Made by a program: the position numbers and the translations under genes. From Oscillospiraceae bacterium (GTDB lineage Bacteria; Bacillota; Clostridia; Oscillospirales; Ruminococcaceae), in assembly GCA_022792755.1 (NCBI GenBank), contig JAAWBP010000134.1:1-7772 (forward strand): 7,772 nt of DNA, read 5' to 3'. A model generated the notes under the pieces. It saw only the letters and a list, made by a program, of their open reading frames with translations. It searched no databases and was not told the DNA's origin. This document shows positions 1 through 6,114 of the stretch, in pieces. Position 1 is the first letter of the stretch, and each line of letters begins with the position of its first letter.

Positions 1-60
1 AAATTGCCCCGCCTGGGCACAGGCCCGCAGGGGTACCCTGCCCTTGTCAATTGAGGGTAC
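1..60. repeat. Nested hairpins at the left edge
   Basis: Two hairpins sit side by side: GCCTG/CAGGC at 11-15 and 20-24, and GCAGGG/CCCTGC at 27-32 and 36-41. A short outer pairing AATTG (2-6) with CAATT (48-52) can enclose both. A competing pairing GTACCCT (33-39) with AGGGTAC (54-60) would break the second hairpin. All of this is directly visible; function is unknown. It could be the 3' end of an upstream transcript or another intergenic repeat of the kind seen at the right edge. There is no U-tract typical of an intrinsic terminator. Confidence 0.45.
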
Positions 61-87
61 TGCCTTTTCAACAAATCCATGTGGTCT

Positions 88-117
88 TAGACAGCACCGG
101 TTTAAAATTTGTATATT
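88..117 (+). promoter_or_regulatory. Candidate sigma-A promoter for the ATPase pair
   Basis: A -35-like TAGACA (88-93, 5 of 6 to TTGACA) is followed after 18 bases by TATATT (112-117, 5 of 6 to TATAAT). It lies in the only AT-rich stretch of the left flank (about 101-162), roughly 70 bases before the first start codon. That stretch also contains an imperfect inverted repeat (GTTTAAA near 100-107, TTTAAAC near 125-132), which could be an operator. The match is by eye only. Confidence 0.4.
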
Positions 118-173
118 TATTTAAATTTAAACAAATAGTATTTTTTATTTAGAAACAACAGCACTGAACAAAG

Positions 174-180
174 AAAGGAG
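174..180 (+). promoter_or_regulatory. Ribosome binding site AAAGGAG for the dppD-like gene
   Basis: AAAGGAG ends 8 bases before GTG at 189. This spacing is close to ideal and decides the GTG start, since there is no nearby in-frame ATG preceding the conserved N-terminal strand LLEVKNLKIEF. Confidence 0.8.
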
Positions 181-188
181 CGCTGCAA

Positions 189-1211
189 GTGGAACCGCTG
201 CTGGAAGTAAAAAATTTAAAAATTGAATTTACGACCGAGCGGGGCGTGATCCAGGCGGTGCGCGGCGTCTCCTTTTCGGTCAATCCCGGGGAAACGCTCG
301 CCCTTGTGGGGGAGAGCGGCTGTGGGAAATCGGTGATCTGCAAGAGCATCCTCGGCGTCCTTCACAGCCGCGGACGGATCACCGAAGGGGAGATTCTGTT
401 TGAAGGAAGATGTATTTCCAAGCTGGGAGAGCGAGGGCTCGCCGCCATCCGCGGGAAGGAAATCGGGATGGTGTTCCAGAATCCGGCCGCCGTCCTTGAC
501 CCAACCCTCCCCATTGGAAAGCAGCTGGCGGAAGCGGTTCGGGCACACACCAGGTTGTCCCGGCAGGCATGTAACGCCCGGGTGCTGGAGCTGCTGTCGA
601 TGGTCGGGATCGACCGGCCGGAGGAGCGGATTTACAGCTATCCTCAAGAATTTTCAGGCGGGATGCTCCAGCGCGTGGTGATCGCCATCGCACTGGCGGA
701 AAGCCCCAAGCTTTTGATCGCGGACGAGCCGACCACCGCGCTCGATGTCACTGTGCAGGCGCATATTTTAAAGCTGCTCGCCGACTTGCAGAAAAAAACC
801 GGCATCGCCATCCTTTTTATCTCCCACGACCTCGGCGTGGTTGCACAGGTCGCCGACCGGGTCGCTATCCTCTACGCGGGGAAAGTGGTCGAAAGCGGAA
901 CTGCGGAAGAGGTGTACACCGACCCGCGCCATCCGTACACCTGGGGGCTGTTCCGCTCCCTCCCCTGCGCGGCGTCCGGCGGGCCGCTCACCCCCATTCC
1001 CGGGCAGGTGCCGGACCTGCTCTGCCCGCCCAGGGGCGATGCATTTGCCCCGCGGAACGAATACGCGCTGGCGGTCGACTTCGAAGAAGAGCCTCCCTTT
1101 TTCCACGTAGAAGGTTCCCATTACGCCGCCACCTGGCTGCTCCACCCCGACGCCCCAAAAATCGAGCCGCCTGTCCGAATTGAAAAAGGAGAGGTGCTGA
1201 CCAATGGATGA
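189..1211 (+). CDS. Peptide/nickel-type ABC importer ATP-binding protein, DppD/OppD family
   Basis: This is the first of two nucleotide-binding subunits that would hydrolyse ATP at the inner face of the membrane to drive uptake of peptides or a related solute. All catalytic motifs are present: Walker A GESGCGKS (residues 41-48), Q-loop Gln97, signature FSGGMLQR (155-162), Walker B LLIADE (175-180), and the H-loop His213. The 340-residue length and the HPYTWGLF segment (248-255) with its C-terminal extension are typical of DppD/OppD. The odd part is that extension. Where the family normally carries four cysteines for an iron-sulfur cluster (pattern C-x5-C-x7-C, then ACW), this protein has Asp284, Asn290, Asp297 and Thr315 in a well-preserved frame (PRG..F.PR..., EEEPP, AATWLLHP). 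Start is GTG at 189 with a good ribosome site. The 3' end overlaps the next gene by 8 bases, so the two are surely co-translated. Substrate is not predictable; the permeases and binding protein are outside the window. Confidence 0.93.
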   Translation: MEPLLEVKNLKIEFTTERGVIQAVRGVSFSVNPGETLALVGESGCGKSVICKSILGVLHSRGRITEGEILFEGRCISKLGERGLAAIRGKEIGMVFQNPAAVLDPTLPIGKQLAEAVRAHTRLSRQACNARVLELLSMVGIDRPEERIYSYPQEFSGGMLQRVVIAIALAESPKLLIADEPTTALDVTVQAHILKLLADLQKKTGIAILFISHDLGVVAQVADRVAILYAGKVVESGTAEEVYTDPRHPYTWGLFRSLPCAASGGPLTPIPGQVPDLLCPPRGDAFAPRNEYALAVDFEEEPPFFHVEGSHYAATWLLHPDAPKIEPPVRIEKGEVLTNG

Positions 1212-1977
1212 CACGATCCTTCGGGTGGATAATCTCTCCAAGGTTTTCCATCCCGCACACGGGCAGCCCGTCCAGGCGCTGAAAGAGGTTTCCTTCCAGA
1301 TCCGGCGGGGGGAGATTTTCTCGCTGGTCGGGGAGAGCGGCTCCGGGAAATCCACGACCGGGCGGTGCGTCATCGGGCTGGAGTCCCCTTCCTCCGGAAC
1401 AATTTCCTTTTCGGGCAGGCAGATGCAGATCATTTTCCAGGATGCAGTCTCCGCCCTCAGCCCCCGTTTAACCATCGGCCAAAGCGTGATGGAGCCGCTC
1501 AATATCCACAGAATCGGCAGCCGCTCCTCCCGCAAAAAGAAGGCGTTCGAACTGCTCCGGCTGGTTAGGCTGGATGAAAGCAGCTTTTACCGCCTCCCCT
1601 CCGATTATTCGGGGGGGCAGCAGCAACGCGCCTGCATTGCGCGGGCGCTGGCTTTAGAGCCGGATCTCATCATCGCGGACGAACCGGTCGCCTCGCTCGA
1701 CGTCTCGATCCAAGCGCAGATCATCGGTCTATTTCAGAAGCTCAGGCAGGAGCGGGGCACCGCCTTCCTTTTCATTGCGCATGACCTGTCCTTGGTGCGC
1801 CGGATCAGCAATACCATCGGCGTGATGAGGGGCGGCGTTTTGGTCGAAATCGGGCCGGCAGAGCAGGTGTACCGGCATCCCGCACACCCCTATACCCAGT
1901 CGCTGATCCGCGCTATCCCCCTCCCCGACCCCACACTGCGGCGGCGGAGTGCCTCCGCGCCGGGTGATCCCGGCTAA
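1204..1977 (+). CDS. Compact DppF/OppF-family ABC importer ATPase, C-terminus ending in a repeat
   Basis: This is the partner ATPase of the preceding gene, presumably forming the NBD heterodimer. Walker A GESGSGKS (43-50), Q-loop Gln79, signature YSGGQQQR (135-142), Walker B LIIADE (155-160) and H-loop His183 are intact, so it should be active. It is short at 257 residues, against about 320-335 for E. coli-type DppF. Two regions account for this. Only 30 residues separate Walker A Lys49 from Gln79, versus 50 in its neighbour. The protein also ends soon after HPYTQSLIRAIPLPDP, where the family normally continues for 60-70 residues with a Cys-containing tail. The last six codons and the TAA lie in a 72-bp repeat beginning at 1959, so the present end appears to be set by that element. 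The ATG at 1204 overlaps the upstream stop; a GGAGAGG-like site at about 1188-1194 precedes it. A naturally short subfamily is the alternative to truncation. Confidence 0.9.
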   Translation: MDDTILRVDNLSKVFHPAHGQPVQALKEVSFQIRRGEIFSLVGESGSGKSTTGRCVIGLESPSSGTISFSGRQMQIIFQDAVSALSPRLTIGQSVMEPLNIHRIGSRSSRKKKAFELLRLVRLDESSFYRLPSDYSGGQQQRACIARALALEPDLIIADEPVASLDVSIQAQIIGLFQKLRQERGTAFLFIAHDLSLVRRISNTIGVMRGGVLVEIGPAEQVYRHPAHPYTQSLIRAIPLPDPTLRRRSASAPGDPG

Positions 1978-2058
1978 ACAATGCGCGATCCGCAGATGGT
2001 ACAAATAACAATGTTGGTAACCCGCGAGGCAGGTAGTTTGCATAAGGAGCCTCGCAGG
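1959..2058 (+). repeat. Structured intergenic repeat, + copy 1 (shortened)
   Basis: The first 72 bases (1959-2030) match 2059-2130 with a single difference (G at 1992, A at 2092); the period is 100 bases. It opens with hairpin GCCGGG-TGAT-CCCGGC (1959-1974), runs through the core ACAATGTTGGTAACCCGCG and ends with a stem GCGAGGC (2024-2030) / GCCTCGC (2049-2055). Compared with the copies at 7097-7444, the right half of the unit is missing. The hairpin overlaps the 3' end of the upstream coding sequence. Confidence 0.85.
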
Positions 2059-2247
2059 GCCGGGTGATCCCGGCTAAACAATGCGCGATCCACAGATGGT
2101 ACAAATAACAATGTTGGTAACCCGCGAGGCGCGTTGCAGGTCAATCACTTTTTGGCCGGCAAAACGTTTAAGTGCGAATTACCGGCGGGGGTTCCCCGCC
2201 GCGGTTGTCCGGCCCAGGCCCGGACGCGGAAGTATTCCGCCGGTCAA
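2059..2247 (+). repeat. Structured intergenic repeat, + copy 2 (most complete)
   Basis: Order of parts: hairpin GCCGGG/CCCGGC (2059-2074), core with TAACCCGCGAGGC (2118-2130), a linker with GGCAAAACGTTT (2158-2169), then three hairpins: CGGCGGGG/CCCCGCCG (2183-2190, 2194-2201), GTCCGG/CCGGAC (2207-2212, 2220-2225) and GCGGAA/TTCCGC (2226-2231, 2235-2240). The outer ACCGGCGG (2181-2188) can alternatively pair with CCGCCGGT (2237-2244). The same order of parts, with diverged bases, is found on the minus strand at 7097-7444. Open frames crossing it are not convincing genes. Confidence 0.8.
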
Positions 2248-2274
2248 TCAAGGATCATTTCAGCCGACAAAAAG

Positions 2275-2448
2275 CTATGGCTGGCCCGTAATCGGGCTGC
2301 CGGTATTTTTCCGCCTTTTTTTCATACAGTCAGGCGGCCTGCCCGTCTTCCGGTGATGCTCCATGCAAGCGCGGCAATCCCCATGGCGGGCGCAAGCGGT
2401 TCGGGGACAATGGCAAGTTCTTTTTTCACAGTTTGGATTTTGATCCAT
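2275..2448 (-). CDS. Small Cys-rich protein (57 residues)
   Basis: The protein has seven cysteines, with the pattern CHCPRTAC (12-19), HGDC (22-25), C28, HH (31-32), then PPDC (38-41). The arrangement CxCx4Cx5CxxCx2HHR...PxC recalls short Cys-rich proteins of unknown function common in Clostridia (DUF6485-like, from memory); this assignment is tentative. Such a cluster suggests metal (zinc or Fe-S) binding, which is inference. ATG at 2446-2448 is chosen because AAGGA (2461-2457) lies 8 bases upstream; a TTG seven codons further upstream (2467-2469) lacks a comparable site. The last 16 residues are basic and probably not part of the conserved core. The gene stands alone, transcribed away from the trkA pair, with a hairpin inside its 3' end. 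Confidence 0.7.
   Translation of the reverse strand: MDQNPNCEKRTCHCPRTACARHGDCRACMEHHRKTGRPPDCMKKRRKNTGSPITGQP
2279..2308. terminator. Possible bidirectional terminator
   Basis: GCCCG-TAAT-CGGGC (2284-2297), extended by GGC/GCC with small internal mismatches, is followed on the + strand by TGCCGGTATTTTT. On the minus strand CTTTTTG lies 9 bases past the hairpin, just beyond the stop of the small Cys-rich gene. It could end read-through from the ATPase genes as well as the small gene's transcript. It overlaps coding sequence, which weakens the call. Confidence 0.4.
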
Positions 2449-2545
2449 TTCATTTTTCCTTTCAGACAATCGATCTCCTCCATCCCCTCAAAAGCCATTC
2501 CGTTAAAACGCCTGAAAAGTCAAATAAAATTATGCGGATTGCGGC

Positions 2546-2574
2546 TTTACTTTTTTGCCCAGACTGCTTATAAT
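2546..2574 (+). promoter_or_regulatory. Sigma-A-type promoter of the trkA pair
   Basis: A perfect -10 TATAAT (2569-2574) is preceded after exactly 17 bases by TTTACT (2546-2551, 4 of 6 to TTGACA). Transcription would begin near 2581, giving a leader of about 165 bases before ATG at 2747. The surrounding region is AT-rich relative to the genes. This is the best promoter match seen in the window. Confidence 0.6.
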
Positions 2575-2580
2575 AGTTGG

Positions 2581-2746
2581 TTGAAGGCAAAAGCTCAGCG
2601 CTGAGAAAACCGGCCAACTGAAAAAGCACGGCTGTTTCAGCGCCTTTTACCCATACCAGTGAACAACGAGAAGAAAGGAATGATACCAAGCACAAAAAGG
2701 GAGGAATTCTCCCTTTTTGCAAACCTTGTATCATATGGCGATTGAG
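2581..2746 (+). promoter_or_regulatory. Structured leader upstream of the first trkA-like gene
   Basis: Three inverted repeats occupy the leader: palindrome CTCAGCGCTGAG (2594-2605), CTGAAA/TTTCAG (2618-2623, 2635-2640) with inner AGC/GCT, and a long hairpin with 11-bp arms CAAAAAGGGAG (2693-2703) and its complement (2709-2719) around loop GAATT. The last is extended by AAG/CTT and TGATAC (2681-2686) / GTATCA (2728-2733) across small bulges. The strongest ribosome-site-like sequence, GGGAGG (2699-2704), is inside this hairpin. A 21-codon frame runs from ATG 2680 to TGA 2743-2745, one base before ATG 2747, but its AAAGGA abuts the ATG, which is too close for normal initiation. A regulatory role (attenuation or start-site masking) is inferred. 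Confidence 0.5.
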
Positions 2747-3373
2747 ATGAACATACTTGTAATCGGATGCGGGAAAGTCGGGTCGCGGCTGGCCTCTTCC
2801 CTCGCACAGGATGGACACGACGTCTCGATTGTAGACCGCCGGGAGGAAAATTTCGAGCTGCTGGATGACGAATTCGAAGGATTTACCACCGCCGGCGTCC
2901 CGATCGATCAGGACGTGCTGAAACGGGCCGGGATCGAAAACTGTGACGCACTGGCTGCCGTCAGCCAGGATGACAACGTAAACATCATGGTGTCCCAGCT
3001 CGCCAGGGAGATTTTTCACATTCCAAACGTCTTGGCGCGGATCTACGACCCCCGCCGTGAGGATGTATTTTCACGTTTTGGGCTTCACACCGTCTGCCCG
3101 ACCAACCTGACGGTCGAAGCGGTTCGTTCCGCCCTTTTGGAGGACGGTTCCGTCCAATCCGTCAATCTGGGAGGGCACACCATCACCTTCCACTGGTTCC
3201 CGGTACCCAAACGGTTTGTCAACCAAAGCTGCAGTGAGGTCGATTTGAACTTGGCAGAGTACGAATCGCTTTTAGCAGTACAGCACGCCGACATGTCAAT
3301 CAGCCTTGCGGGGAAAAGAGACCTCCGACTGGCGGCGACCGATTTGATGATTATTGCCAGAACCATCGACTGA
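2747..3373 (+). CDS. TrkA/RCK-family K+ transport regulator, first of a pair
   Basis: This 208-residue cytosolic protein has a Rossmann fold: GxGxxG at 7-12 (GCGKVG), the acidic residue Asp30 at the end of the second strand (VSIVD), then the family-like LKRAGIENCDALAAVSQDD (58-76). Such RCK domains bind nucleotide and gate TrkH/KtrB-type K+ channels. The C-terminal portion (about 140-208) is a diverged TrkA_C-like region. ATG at 2747 fits the conserved MNILVIGCGKVG start but lacks a clear ribosome site. In-frame alternatives are ATG 2735 and TTG 2717, the latter 12 bases after GGGAGG. The next trkA-like gene follows after 28 bases, so the two form an operon and may form a hetero-oligomer. No channel subunit is encoded nearby. 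The function is well supported at family level; the exact partner is unknown. Confidence 0.9.
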   Translation: MNILVIGCGKVGSRLASSLAQDGHDVSIVDRREENFELLDDEFEGFTTAGVPIDQDVLKRAGIENCDALAAVSQDDNVNIMVSQLAREIFHIPNVLARIYDPRREDVFSRFGLHTVCPTNLTVEAVRSALLEDGSVQSVNLGGHTITFHWFPVPKRFVNQSCSEVDLNLAEYESLLAVQHADMSISLAGKRDLRLAATDLMIIARTID

Positions 3374-3401
3374 GCCGGAGCCGGCAGAAAGGGGCATTTC
3401 A

Positions 3402-4061
3402 ATGAAAGTAGTCGTAGTCGGCGGGGGAAAGGTTGGCTATTACCTTGCGAAGACGCTGATCGAGCACAGCCATTACCCGACGCTGATCGAAATCAATAAA
3501 GGCCTTTGCAGTTATCTTGCAAACGACCTGGATATACCAGTGATTTTTGGCGACGGGACAACGCTCGAAACGCTGACCGACGCCGGGATCGAAGAGGCGG
3601 ACGCTCTGGTGAGCGTTACCGGCAAGGATGAGGACAATCTGATCTCCTGCCAGCTTGCCAAAAGCGTTTATCATGTTCCCAAAACCGTCTCGCGGGTCAA
3701 CAACCCTAAAAACGTTGAGGTGATGAAGCAGCTCGGGATCGACATCATTGTCAACACCACGGACAATATCGCGCGCTCCTTAGAGCGGGAGATCGACCTG
3801 ACGAAGATCAAGCAGATTATGACGCTGCACCGGGGCGAGGTTTCCATCGACGAAATTTCCCTTCCCGAAGACCATTACCCCCTCGCGGGGAAAACGCTGG
3901 CCCAGCTCCATCTGCCTGAAAGCTTCGTCCTCATTTCGATTTTCCGGGGCGATCAGCTGATCATCCCACGAGGCAACACCCAGGTCATGGGCGGCGACAA
4001 AATCATGGTGCTTTCCCCCACCAACAAGCTCCACGCCCTGAAAGCCGCTTTAAAGCTTTGA
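3402..4061 (+). CDS. TrkA/RCK-family K+ transport regulator, second of a pair
   Basis: This 219-residue protein has the full TrkA layout. The N-terminal nucleotide-binding domain shows GGGKVG (7-12), Glu30 after the second strand, GDG (50-52) and AGIEEADALVSVTGKDEDN (61-79). A TrkA_C domain follows (about 140-215; LAGKTLAQLHLPE, then GGDKIMVLSP near the end). It matches the family more closely than its upstream neighbour and is probably the core regulator. AAAGGGG (3388-3394) lies 7 bases before ATG 3402, fixing the start; an upstream in-frame extension has no support. It ends 6 bases from the convergent lexA-like gene, with no U-rich terminator between them. The acidic residue at position 30 is typical of NAD(H)-binding Rossmann folds, but ligand preference cannot be settled by eye. 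Confidence 0.93.
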   Translation: MKVVVVGGGKVGYYLAKTLIEHSHYPTLIEINKGLCSYLANDLDIPVIFGDGTTLETLTDAGIEEADALVSVTGKDEDNLISCQLAKSVYHVPKTVSRVNNPKNVEVMKQLGIDIIVNTTDNIARSLEREIDLTKIKQIMTLHRGEVSIDEISLPEDHYPLAGKTLAQLHLPESFVLISIFRGDQLIIPRGNTQVMGGDKIMVLSPTNKLHALKAALKL

Positions 4062-4067
4062 GTTAGT

Positions 4068-4649
4068 TCACTCGTAATTGCGGATGACCGCAATTACCTT
4101 CCCCAAAATCGAAACCTCATCCGTATAGATCGGATCCATCTGGTCGTTTTCCGGTTGCAGCCGGAAACGGCCTTTTTCTTTATAAAAACGCTTGACCGTC
4201 GCCTCGTCCTCGATCATTGCCACGACGATCTCACCGTTCTCCGCCGTAGGCGTCTGCCGGACGATGACAATATCCCCGCTCAGGATTCCGGCATCTATCA
4301 TACTCTCCCCCCTGACATGGAGGGCGAACAGCTCGGAAGGGTCGCCGCGATAGCCTGAGAAGGTGACATAGCCGTCGATCTGTTCAATGGCAGTGATCGG
4401 CTCGCCGGCCGTCACCAGCCCCACGACCGGGACGGAAATCCCCCCGGCGGATGCAAGGCGGAGCGTCCTCCTCTTCCCGTCGCTTTTTTGAATATATCCC
4501 GCCTCGGCCAGTTCCTCTACATACCTCTGAACCGTAGAGGTCGACTTGATTTGAAGGTCGCGGCAGATCTCCCGCACGGTGGGCGCCCCTTCGTCAAAGG
4601 AGCGCCTTTGGAGATATTCCAAAATCCGTCTGGCTTTCTCACTGATCAT
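4068..4649 (-). CDS. lexA: LexA-type self-cleaving repressor
   Basis: The N-terminal winged helix-turn-helix (about 1-65) has APTVREICRDLQIKSTSTVQ as its recognition region, as in LexA. The C-terminal S24 peptidase-like domain carries the expected elements: cleavage site Ala81-Gly82 in VVGLVTAGEP, catalytic Ser116 in GESM, and catalytic Lys153 in ATVKRF. The Ser-Lys spacing of 37 equals that of E. coli LexA (119/156). RecA-stimulated self-cleavage and SOS control are therefore likely. An S24-type regulator that is not the SOS master is possible, because the operon position is unusual. ATG at 4647-4649 is preferred: GAGGGGG sits 6 bases upstream, whereas the in-frame ATG at 4653-4655 abuts it and the one at 4689-4691 lies far inside the upstream gene. 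The start overlaps the end of the ydbT-like gene by 11 bases. No GAAC-N4-GTTC box was seen in the flanks. Confidence 0.88.
   Translation of the reverse strand: MISEKARRILEYLQRRSFDEGAPTVREICRDLQIKSTSTVQRYVEELAEAGYIQKSDGKRRTLRLASAGGISVPVVGLVTAGEPITAIEQIDGYVTFSGYRGDPSELFALHVRGESMIDAGILSGDIVIVRQTPTAENGEIVVAMIEDEATVKRFYKEKGRFRLQPENDQMDPIYTDEVSILGKVIAVIRNYE
4074..4097. other. Perfect 10-bp hairpin between convergent gene ends
   Basis: GTAATTGCGG (4074-4083) pairs with CCGCAATTAC (4088-4097) around ATGA. It lies within the last codons of the lexA-like gene, just past the end of the convergent trkA-like gene, where a shared transcript end would be expected. There is no U-tract on either strand, so classical intrinsic termination is doubtful; it could protect 3' ends or stall polymerase. 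Confidence 0.4.
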
Positions 4650-6114
4650 CTTCATCCCCCTCGAATGCGGCCCCAAACACACCGGGTCCATCCCTTTTGA
4701 GCCCCAGCAGTTCGGAGACCTCCTCCAGCCGAAGCGCCGGGATCACATGGCGCTTTTTCCCCTCCGACCAGGTGTAAACCGACACGCTGCAAGTGCCGGA
4801 CATCCTCTGCCAAACCGACTGGCGCAGCACGATCTCCACCACCTTCTCCTCGCGGACGGCAACAGTGTGGAACCCAAACCTGCGCGAAAACCGCAGGGTG
4901 TAAATCCCGCCTATTTTAGAAATACCGGTGTGATAAAAGGAGACCACTCTGGAAACCAGCCACCATAAAGCCGGCAGCTCCAGCATCCAGCCCAAAAATG
5001 TGATCAATTCCGACAAACGCGGAAACCACCCAGATAAAAAGAATGCCAATGCGCCGACCGCCAAGCCAACTCCAACCGGCGGCAACACGAATCGGAAAAT
5101 CGCCTTTCCCTTCGGAAAAACTGCCCGTTCGGAAAAATGCCACTCCGGCATGATATTTCTCAAAATCTCCCGCATCCGCTTTTCATTGGCGGCAGGAAAA
5201 AGGACTGCAAGCTCGTTTTTTGACTTGCCGTAACCAGCACAGTGCAGGAAAAATGAATGGACATGGGAAATTTTTGTAAAGATGGATTGGCGGGACTCTA
5301 CAATGTTGACCTTCCGCACGTTGATCTGGCGGCGGTACCGGGTAAAAAGGCCTGACTGGATTTGAAGGCTTTCCCCCTGCCGCGTCACTGTAAAATGATA
5401 ATTCCGCGCCAGATTGATCACAAACGAGATCAGCCAGCCCAAGATTACGACGAGGGCGAGAAAAACCGCCGCCGGAGGAATTCCAAAAGCGAGCTGATTT
5501 GCAAGGTCTGTCAAGCCCTGCAAAAAGGTCGTCTCCAATTCGTGCCCTAATATTTTTCCGGCTTGAACCAGCAATGCGGCGGTAAAGAGCACGCCAGTCA
5601 CCGTTTTGGACGAAATAAAGGCGAGAGTGGCGACGTAAACGCCGCTCGAGCAATAAGACCGCCGCTGCTTTTCCCCCTTGACGCTTCCCCTTTTCGCGCG
5701 CCGCAGGATCTCCTGTGCAGGTTTCACCGGCAAGGTCAGAGCAAAATCGTACTTCCAGGCGTTTCCCGCGTCGGAATCTGCAAAGAGGTGGACCGCGCCA
5801 AGCGGCCGGTAATAGAACGGAGCAACCATCGAAACACTGGCAAACTGGCGGTAAGGGACGGTAAAATCCCGCCGAAGCAGAATCCCGCTGACAACCCGAA
5901 CCCCTTCCTTCGTCAGCTCATAGCCGACCAGCAGCCAGCGCAGGAATGCCAGTCCAAAAATAGCCCCAAGCACCAGCAAGTCGAACCAGACGCCGCCAAG
6001 CCAGGCGAACAGCCCCCCGCGGAAGGTAAAAAAACCGCGCACCAAGGGGAGCAGGAGGAGCCAGAAATAGCCGGATATATTCTCTAAAATGTTAATGGGA
6101 TGCGTTCGTTTCAT
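4639..6114 (-). CDS. YdbT-like membrane protein with repeated bacterial PH domains
   Basis: This 491-residue integral membrane protein has an alternating plan: paired hydrophobic segments (about 15-30 and 38-62; 170-190 and 211-235; 338-361 and 368-391), each pair followed by a soluble bPH_2-like segment. The first soluble segment begins YELTKEGVRVVSGILLRRD (65-83), the second YHFTVTRQGESLQIQSGLF (239-257), and the third YTLRFSRRFGFHT (405-417). This is the arrangement of B. subtilis YdbT, which is co-transcribed with ydbS; in that species ydbST belongs to the sigma-W envelope-stress regulon and is linked to resistance to Bacillus antimicrobials (from the literature, not this sequence). The ATG at 6114 overlaps the ydbS-like gene by 23 bases, and the 3' end overlaps lexA by 11, implying coupled translation. 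The molecular activity of the family is unknown. The acidic C-terminus (EGDEDDQ) is partly dictated by the overlap. Confidence 0.82.
   Translation of the reverse strand: MKRTHPINILENISGYFWLLLLPLVRGFFTFRGGLFAWLGGVWFDLLVLGAIFGLAFLRWLLVGYELTKEGVRVVSGILLRRDFTVPYRQFASVSMVAPFYYRPLGAVHLFADSDAGNAWKYDFALTLPVKPAQEILRRAKRGSVKGEKQRRSYCSSGVYVATLAFISSKTVTGVLFTAALLVQAGKILGHELETTFLQGLTDLANQLAFGIPPAAVFLALVVILGWLISFVINLARNYHFTVTRQGESLQIQSGLFTRYRRQINVRKVNIVESRQSIFTKISHVHSFFLHCAGYGKSKNELAVLFPAANEKRMREILRNIMPEWHFSERAVFPKGKAIFRFVLPPVGVGLAVGALAFFLSGWFPRLSELITFLGWMLELPALWWLVSRVVSFYHTGISKIGGIYTLRFSRRFGFHTVAVREEKVVEIVLRQSVWQRMSGTCSVSVYTWSEGKKRHVIPALRLEEVSELLGLKRDGPGVFGAAFEGDEDDQ

Noticed and set aside
2081..2604. Two overlapping + strand open frames across 2081-2356 and 2134-2604
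   Set aside because: They run through the structured repeat and antisense to the Cys-rich gene, have no good ribosome site and no recognisable domain.
2581..2746. ydaO-type c-di-AMP riboswitch
   Set aside because: Gene context would fit, but I could not identify the conserved sequence blocks by eye; kept only as an unassigned structured leader.
2462..3019. 185-residue minus-strand open frame
   Set aside because: It is antisense to the trkA-like gene and its promoter region; the + strand protein has clear family motifs and this one has none.
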